DNA from: JAFDVL01 sp963794955 | GTDB taxonomy: Bacteria; Acidobacteriota; Blastocatellia; RBC074 | Direction of reading: 5' to 3' | Assembly (NCBI GenBank): GCA_963794955.1 | Contig: CAWCGF010000005.1 | Coordinates: 93,772-157,771 of the forward strand | DNA: 64,000 nucleotides | Shown here: positions 59,005-64,000 of the stretch, in pieces | Layout: each line of letters opens with the position of its first letter | Numbering within the stretch: position 1 is the first letter of the stretch | Notes under the pieces: model-generated | Databases searched by the model: none | The model's input: the letters and a program-made list of their open reading frames with translations, nothing else | Told to the model about the DNA's origin: nothing | Program-made: the position numbers and the translations under genes

Positions 59005-60570
59005 ATGGCACAACCACTCAGGCTCGAACCCAAACCCGTTATTGACATTCACAGCCCAGCAACACTTCAGAAAATCGGCGAAGTTGAAGTGGATTTTGTA
59101 TCGGATGTGCGCGCTGTGATGGCAACAGCACGTGAGGCGTTTCGGCAATGGAGTGCTTTGGATTTAAAGCAGCGTGCGAACGCCTTGCTCTCTGCGCGTG
59201 ATTTGTTATTGGCAAAGCAGGAAGACATAATCCAAACCATCTGCGCCGAAAACGGCAAGCCGCGCCTGGAAGCCATCTCAGAACTTTTTTACGTCTGCGA
59301 TGTCATCACGTTTTATGCTAAGCAGGCCAAACGATTTCTCAAACCGGAACGCCTCACGCCGCATTTGCTGCGCAACAAGAAAGTCACAGTACACCGTGAA
59401 CCGCGCGGCGTGATTGGCATGATTACACCCTGGAACTTTCCGCTCATCCTGACAATTGGCGAAGCGATTCCGGCGTTGATGGCGGGCAATACGGTCGTTA
59501 TCAAGCCCTCGGAATGGACGCCGTTGATTGCGAAACTGGGCTGCGAGATTTTGCAGCAGGCGTTCACGAATGCCGGCTTGCCAGCGGAGATTTTGCAGGT
59601 CGTGAACGGCTACGGCGAAACGGGCGGCGCAGTAGTGGACGAAGCTGATATGATCGCGTTCACCGGCAGCGTGCGAACGGGCAAGATGATTGCCGAACGC
59701 GCCGCGAAACGCCTGATTCCCGTTAGCCTCGAACTCGGTGGCAAGGACCCGATGATTGTGTGCCGCGATGCAGATATTGAACGTGCCGCAAATGCTGCGG
59801 TGTGGGGCGCGTTCACGAATTCGGGGCAGGTTTGTATCTCGGTCGAGCGTGTTTATGTGGATGAGGCAATTGCCGATGACTTCACGAAGCGCGTTGTCGA
59901 AAAAACTCGCGCCTTGCGACAAGGCGTTGATGAACACGATTCCGACCAACGCGTTGATGTCGGTGCGATGACATTTCCCAAACAAATCGAAACCGTCGAA
60001 GCGCACGTCAGTGATGCCAAAGCGCACGGCGCACAAATCCTGACAGGCGGACAACGCAATCCTAATTTATCAGGTCGCTTCTACGAGCCAACCGTGCTGA
60101 TTAATGTAGATCATTCGATGAAGATCATGACCGAAGAAACCTTCGGCCCTGTGCTGCCGATTATGCGCGTCAAAAACGAAGCTGAGGCCTTGCGGCTGGC
60201 GAATGATTCGATTTACGGCTTAAATGCCAGTGTCTGGACAAAAGACAAAGCTAAAGGCGAACGCCTTGCAGCACAAGTTGAGGCCGGTCTTACGTGCGTT
60301 AATGATGTGATTGTAGGGTTTGCGGTAACTGATGCGCCTTCGGGCGGCCTCAAGGAAAGTGGCATTGGCAAGCGGCATGGGGCGCATGGCATTCGACGGT
60401 TCTGCCATGAACAGGTTATTATCACAGATCGTTTTGGACTTAAACGCGAAATGATTTGGTATCCATACACAGCACAGACAGAACGTCTAATGCTGCGCGC
60501 GCTGGGAGCGCTCTTCTCAAACCGGCTTTCGCAAAAATTGAAAGCTTTACTTGGAGATAAAAATAAATGA
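59005..60570 (+). CDS. NAD(P)-dependent aldehyde dehydrogenase
   Basis: 521 residues. The catalytic pair is visible: VSLELGGKDPMIVCRDADIERA with Glu, and NSGQVCISVERVYV with the Cys. The Rossmann-type GSVRTGKMIAERAAK is the cofactor motif, and the segment PWNFPLILTIGEAIPALMAGNTVVIKPSEWTPL is diagnostic. It overlaps the radical SAM gene by ATGA, so the two are translationally coupled. Confidence 0.93.
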   Translation: MAQPLRLEPKPVIDIHSPATLQKIGEVEVDFVSDVRAVMATAREAFRQWSALDLKQRANALLSARDLLLAKQEDIIQTICAENGKPRLEAISELFYVCDVITFYAKQAKRFLKPERLTPHLLRNKKVTVHREPRGVIGMITPWNFPLILTIGEAIPALMAGNTVVIKPSEWTPLIAKLGCEILQQAFTNAGLPAEILQVVNGYGETGGAVVDEADMIAFTGSVRTGKMIAERAAKRLIPVSLELGGKDPMIVCRDADIERAANAAVWGAFTNSGQVCISVERVYVDEAIADDFTKRVVEKTRALRQGVDEHDSDQRVDVGAMTFPKQIETVEAHVSDAKAHGAQILTGGQRNPNLSGRFYEPTVLINVDHSMKIMTEETFGPVLPIMRVKNEAEALRLANDSIYGLNASVWTKDKAKGERLAAQVEAGLTCVNDVIVGFAVTDAPSGGLKESGIGKRHGAHGIRRFCHEQVIITDRFGLKREMIWYPYTAQTERLMLRALGALFSNRLSQKLKALLGDKNK

Positions 60571-62376
60571 CAACCGAAAATAATCAGACGACGGAAGCTC
60601 CCATTGGCGGTGGCAAACTGATCGTGCTGACTGCCCCCTTAACTGAAATCATTGACCACGCTGGCTACTTCATTCAAATGAGTATGGCGTCGCTCCCGAT
60701 TTGGTTGGAGGGCATCCTCAACAAAAAATACCCCGAATGGCGCAACGTCGAATACAACGCGGATGGCTCGGCGAAATACATGCCCGGCGGGCATTCGTTT
60801 GGTCGAAGCTTCATTGCTGCGGCAATACAGTGTGGACGATATTGTGTGCTGCTATCCGCAGGACGCGCATAAATTCATCGGCCCGAACACGCGTGTCGTA
60901 GCTATCTCCACGCACAACCCGCTTGGCGTGACGTTTGCGGCGGGCGTGTACACTTCGATTTTTGGTTCCTCGCGCGAACCGATCAATTCGCACTACTCGA
61001 AAGAATTGTTTGCGAATATCAAAGCCAATCCGTTTCGCAGCGGCTTCAAAGTAATCGTTGGTGGTAGCGGTGGCTGGCAGATCATTCAAACCAACAGCTA
61101 TGAAGAACTCAGCATTGATTGCGTAGTCGAAGGTCGCAGTGAATCTACGGACACACTGGATTTGTTTGCGAAAGCGATTCGTGGCGAAGAGTTGCCAAAG
61201 CAAGTGGACGTTGTACATCCGAAAGACCGCGATGCGTTTTTGTTTCCTGACAAGCGTACGACCTTTGGTGTCGTCGAAATGACGACGGGTTGCGGACGGC
61301 GCTGTCAATTCTGCGTGCCGGATTTGAACCCGCAAATTGACATGCCCAAGGACAAGATTATGGGCGCGGTGCGCGCGAACGTGCGCGATGGCAACAAACA
61401 GATTTCGCTTGCTACGGAAGACATGTTTATTTGGGGACAGGTTCACACGGATATTCCGTTTTACTTCCCGAACCGCGAGGCGTTGCTGGATTTGTACTCC
61501 GAAATCGTCAACACACCTGGCGTCGAACAACACGTCCTGAGCCATTCAACGATTGCGCCTGCGGTCGTTGATCCATTGCTCATCAAAAAGCTGTCCGAAA
61601 TGCTGCTGGATAAAAGCCCAATTCACTTGCCGTACTTGAGCACGCATCCGAAGAAAAAAGCGTTGACGCCGCTCATCGGACTTGAAACCGGTTCGGTTCG
61701 CATGGCAAAGAAAATTATGCCGAGCAAAGGCATTCCGTTTCAGACTGAAGATTGGCCGAGCGTCTTCATCAACGGTCTGAAAGTATTGAATGAAAACAAC
61801 TGGTTCCCCGCCGTAACGTTGATTATCGGCAGTCCCGGCGAAACTGATGAAGACTCAAAGGCAACGCTGGATTTAATTTACGAAGTCGAGCGGCGCGGAT
61901 TGTTTGCCTTCTTCATTCCGTCGATTTTCACACCGTTGCACGACACACGAATGGAAAATAAAGAGGGCGTGACCGAGACGCGACAACTGACACCGCTGCA
62001 ATGGCAGTTGATGATGAAATGCTGGAAGATGAATTTGCGTCCCGGCCAATATAGTTGGTGGGCACCGACGGCGTGGCGGTTGGGCGCAATTGGACTGTGG
62101 GCGTGGAAGTTGCGCAAAATCAATGGCAAGAGCTTCACGTGGCCGCTGATGATGTTTGCGAGCGCGTTGCCCGAAAAACTGATGGCGAAACTCGGCAAGA
62201 TTTATCTGGGCAAACCGCTCAAAGTAAAATCGCGCAAAGAACTGCTCGCCACGATTCGCCCAAATCAGCAGAAGTTCTTACGCGCTGACAACGGCGATTT
62301 GCCAGATGGCTGGCAGCCCTACAAACCGGCGAACATCGCAGAAATTATCGGTGCTGATGCCGCTGCGGCCTCCTAA
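60567..62376 (+). CDS. B12-binding-type radical SAM protein, +1 frameshift near 60801
   Basis: The first frame from ATG 60567 gives KLIVLTAPLTEIIDHAGYFI and EYNADGSAKYMPGGHSF. The second frame takes over at 60802 with VEASLLRQYSVDDIVCCYPQ and continues to 62376, about 603 residues combined. The radical SAM cluster is CGRRCQFC (CxxxCxxC) in EMTTGCGRRCQFCVPDL, followed by GSRGE-like and HVLSHSTIAPAVVD segments. The N-terminal half fits a cobalamin-binding domain. The substrate is unknown. An extra G at 60801/60802 explains the break. The ALDH gene is coupled upstream. Confidence 0.85.
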
Positions 62377-62380
62377 ACAA

Positions 62381-62770
62381 ATGAGCCTCAAAATCATTCC
62401 CGCTGAAGCCACCGACATTGAATTGTTGGTGGCTTTCATGCGGGATTTTTATGAACACGAAGCATTGCGATTCGATGAACAAGCCGCACGTAGTGCTTTG
62501 CAACAAATACTCGCAAATCATTTCTTTGGGCGCGTTTTCTTACTTGAATTTGCAGGCGAGAAGGTCGGCTACACAGTTTTGACCTTTGGCTTCAGCTTGG
62601 AATTTCACGGGCGCGATGCGTTTGTGGATGAGCTTTACGTTTGCGAAAATCAGCGCGGGCGCGGCATCGGCAACCAAACGCTGGAGTTTCTCGCTGATGT
62701 TTGTCGCACGGAAGGGATTGCCGCTTTGCATCTGGAAGTCGAGCGGGCCAACACGATTGCGCAAGAAGAA
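62381..62770 (+). pseudogene. 5' fragment of a GNAT acetyltransferase, cut by an IS
   Basis: From ATG 62381 the frame reads MSLKIIPAEATDIELLVAFM, YEHEALRFDEQAARSAL, GYTVLTFGFSLEFHGRDAFVDELYV and NQRGRGIGNQTLEFLADVCRTEG, a GNAT domain with the acetyl-CoA loop QRGRGIG. It ends within LEVERANTIAQEE where the IS begins at 62771. The missing end is represented, from a related copy, by the fragment beyond the IS. Confidence 0.85.
62588..62768 (+). repeat. Direct repeat of GNAT sequence, left copy (right copy 63627-63810)
   Basis: A segment of about 181 bases on the left recurs at 63627-63810 at about 98% identity. The copies differ by two substitutions and a 3-base in-frame insertion (RTE against RASE), so they are two diverged paralogues rather than a copied assembly error. 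The repeat is too long to be a target-site duplication. Confidence 0.85.
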
Positions 62771-63621
62771 AGCGTGTCTGCAAACCTAATGTTTTTTGAT
62801 AAAGTGTCGGCATGGCAACACTACGAGCAGCTTCTGACGAACTTTGGAGCGAACTTGAGCCGCTCCTGCCACCGCGCCCCTCGCGCCACAAAGGAGGACG
62901 TCCACCGACCGATGATCGCCTCCTCTTTGATGGCATGTTTTACATTCTCCGCACGGGCGCCGCGTGGCGCGAAATGCCGGACAAATATGGCCCCTGGCAA
63001 ACCGTCTACGACCGCTTTGCGGAATGGCGCGACGCGCAGGTCTTCGAACAGATGTGGGCCAAATGTTTGCATCACTATGACGATTTGCACGACATTCAAT
63101 GGGACTGGCAAAGCGAAGATGGCACCTATGTGCGTTCGCCGCTCGGAGGGCCGGACAATGGCCCAAACCCTACAGATCGTGCCAAACCCGGGATGAAAGA
63201 CCATATCTTGTGTGATGGGCGTGGCATCCCGTTGGCCGTCGCGGTGACGGCGGCCAACGTCAATGATCATTTGGCCTTGCCCGCGGTCGTCGAGAATTAT
63301 GCGGTGGTGCGCCCACGCCCCACGACCGCACAGCCGCAGCATCTGTGTCTGGATGCGGCCTTTGCTAATGAGCCGACCGAATGGCTCTTATGCCAGGAAA
63401 ACTATGTTGCGCATATTACGCCCAAAGGCGGTCGGCCTGACGACGCGCCCTGCCACGAAGGTGGGCAAGCCCGCCGTTGGGTGGTCGAACGCACCCACGC
63501 TTGGCTGGATCGCTTCCGCCGCTTGGTGACGAATTGGGAAAAAACAACCGAGAGCCGTTATGCGTTTTTGTGTCTGGCTTGCGCTCTCATCGCTTTTCGC
63601 GTTTAGGTTTGCAGACACGCT
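62771..63621 (+). mobile_element. IS5-like insertion sequence, 851 bp
   Basis: Terminal inverted repeats of 19 bases, AGCGTGTCTGCAAACCTAA at 62771-62789 and its exact reverse complement at 63603-63621, enclose a single transposase gene. The stop codon of the transposase lies in the right repeat. The bases just outside do not repeat (left ...AAGAA, right CTTTAGG), so there is no visible target-site duplication, as expected if the flanks were rearranged after insertion. Confidence 0.88.
62812..63606 (+). CDS. IS5-family DDE transposase
   Basis: 264 residues, apparently intact. An N-terminal DUF4096-like domain (LWSELEPLLPPRPSRHKGGRPPTDDR ... LRTGAAWREMPDKYGPWQTVYDRFAEW) leads to a DDE domain with Asp in WQSEDGTYVR, Asp in CLDAAFANEP and Glu in ARRWVVERTHAWLDRFRRL. 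It looks functional. The ATG at 62812 lies 22 bases inside the left repeat. Confidence 0.92.
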   Translation: MATLRAASDELWSELEPLLPPRPSRHKGGRPPTDDRLLFDGMFYILRTGAAWREMPDKYGPWQTVYDRFAEWRDAQVFEQMWAKCLHHYDDLHDIQWDWQSEDGTYVRSPLGGPDNGPNPTDRAKPGMKDHILCDGRGIPLAVAVTAANVNDHLALPAVVENYAVVRPRPTTAQPQHLCLDAAFANEPTEWLLCQENYVAHITPKGGRPDDAPCHEGGQARRWVVERTHAWLDRFRRLVTNWEKTTESRYAFLCLACALIAFRV

Positions 63622-63624
63622 CTT

Positions 63625-63839
63625 TAGGCTTCAGCTTGGAATTTCACGGGCGCGATGCGTTTGTGGATGAGCTTTACGTTTGCGAAAATCAGCGCGGGCG
63701 CGGCATCGGCAACCAAACGCTGGAGTTTCTCGCTGATGTCTGTCGTGCATCGGAAGGGATTGCCGCTTTGCATCTGGAAGTCGAGCGGGCCAACACGATT
63801 GCGCAAGAAGGGGTATCGGTAGATTTTTTGTTACTGTAA
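63625..63839 (+). pseudogene. 3' fragment of a second GNAT paralogue
   Basis: Beyond the IS the frame resumes at GFSLEFHGRDAFVDELYVCEN and ends IAQEGVSVDFLLL with TAA 63837-63839. It lacks a start and the first 70 residues. It differs from the left copy by RASE against RTE, so it is from another copy of the gene. Together with the left fragment it suggests recombination or deletion between two GNAT genes next to IS copies. Confidence 0.85.
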
Positions 63840-64000
63840 ATGAACCGTGCGCGTGGGGGGGCCTAAAAAGGTATCGCATTTTATCGGATCGGTTACGCTT
63901 GCCATGATTTAGCCTTATACAATCAAATCCTCGGCGTCTGTGCCGGACTTTGGAATTTCAGGTTAAATTATTTATTCTAAATGTCGCAACAACTCTAATA

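Noticed and set aside
63840..64000. Gene or repeat in the last 161 bases
   Set aside because: A+T-rich end with a G-run at about 63856; I see no coding frame or inverted repeat in it.

Overview
The window is a gene-dense bacterial chromosome segment, roughly 50-55% G+C by eye. The Gram-negative envelope genes (SurA- and PrsA-type foldases, TonB C-terminal and OmpA-like proteins), the GWxTD, PEGA, caspase-TPR and YCF48 proteins, and a prokaryotic Rab-like GTPase module suggest Acidobacteriota, perhaps Blastocatellia. That placement is an inference from gene content; no rRNA gene is present, and I saw no tRNA.

Layout. 1-5.6 kb: division and cell-wall cluster (murG end, murC, ftsQ, ftsA, ftsZ). 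6.0-9.3 kb: an Hfq/Sm-like protein followed by cofactor genes (pdxA, nadC, birA). 9.4-14.4 kb: a secreted caspase-like PEGA/TPR protein, coaX, an unknown protein and an RNA uracil methyltransferase. 14.5-17.6 kb: comEC and a convergent comEA. 17.6-26.7 kb: a long minus-strand series (glutamine cyclotransferase, histidine kinase, Rab-like GTPase, OmpA-like protein, coiled-coil protein, second Hfq-like protein, TPR lipoprotein, gyrA). 26.9-32.5 kb: polyprenyl synthase, HEAT-like protein, GNAT, RNase III, exported protein. 32.9-37.3 kb: M20 peptidase, HD hydrolase, TonB-like and YCF48-like proteins. 37.4-46.4 kb: kinase remnant, amidohydrolase, cysteine dioxygenase, a divergent MFS/oxidoreductase pair, flavoprotein, UbiD-type decarboxylase, nucleotidyltransferase. 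46.4-51.3 kb: YhaM-type nuclease, two peptidyl-prolyl isomerases, zinc-ribbon protein, queF. 51.7-62.4 kb: GWxTD and PEGA proteins, MFS, DinB, alkyltransferase-like protein, YbjQ, YceI, aldehyde dehydrogenase, B12-type radical SAM protein. 62.4-63.8 kb: an 851-bp IS5-like element between pieces of two GNAT paralogues.

The most unusual features are not genes. (1) At least twelve intergenic or gene-start palindromes have arms built from short tandem units, mostly 7 bp and different at each locus, and most lie directly in front of a start codon. One family, with unit AAAAGGC, occurs four times with a shared core; three copies are read through and supply the hydrophobic signal-peptide region of unrelated exported proteins. 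(2) Four conserved genes (murC, the RNA methyltransferase, a GNAT, a radical SAM protein) each need one +1 frameshift, always at a GG pair where the zero-frame codon is GGN. This could be a systematic G-insertion artefact, gene decay or programmed frameshifting. (3) A minus-strand module combines a Rab-like GTPase, an OmpA-like membrane protein, a coiled-coil protein and a histidine kinase. (4) There are two Hfq-like proteins with unusual N-terminal extensions, one preceded by a 418-bp hairpin-rich region without a gene.
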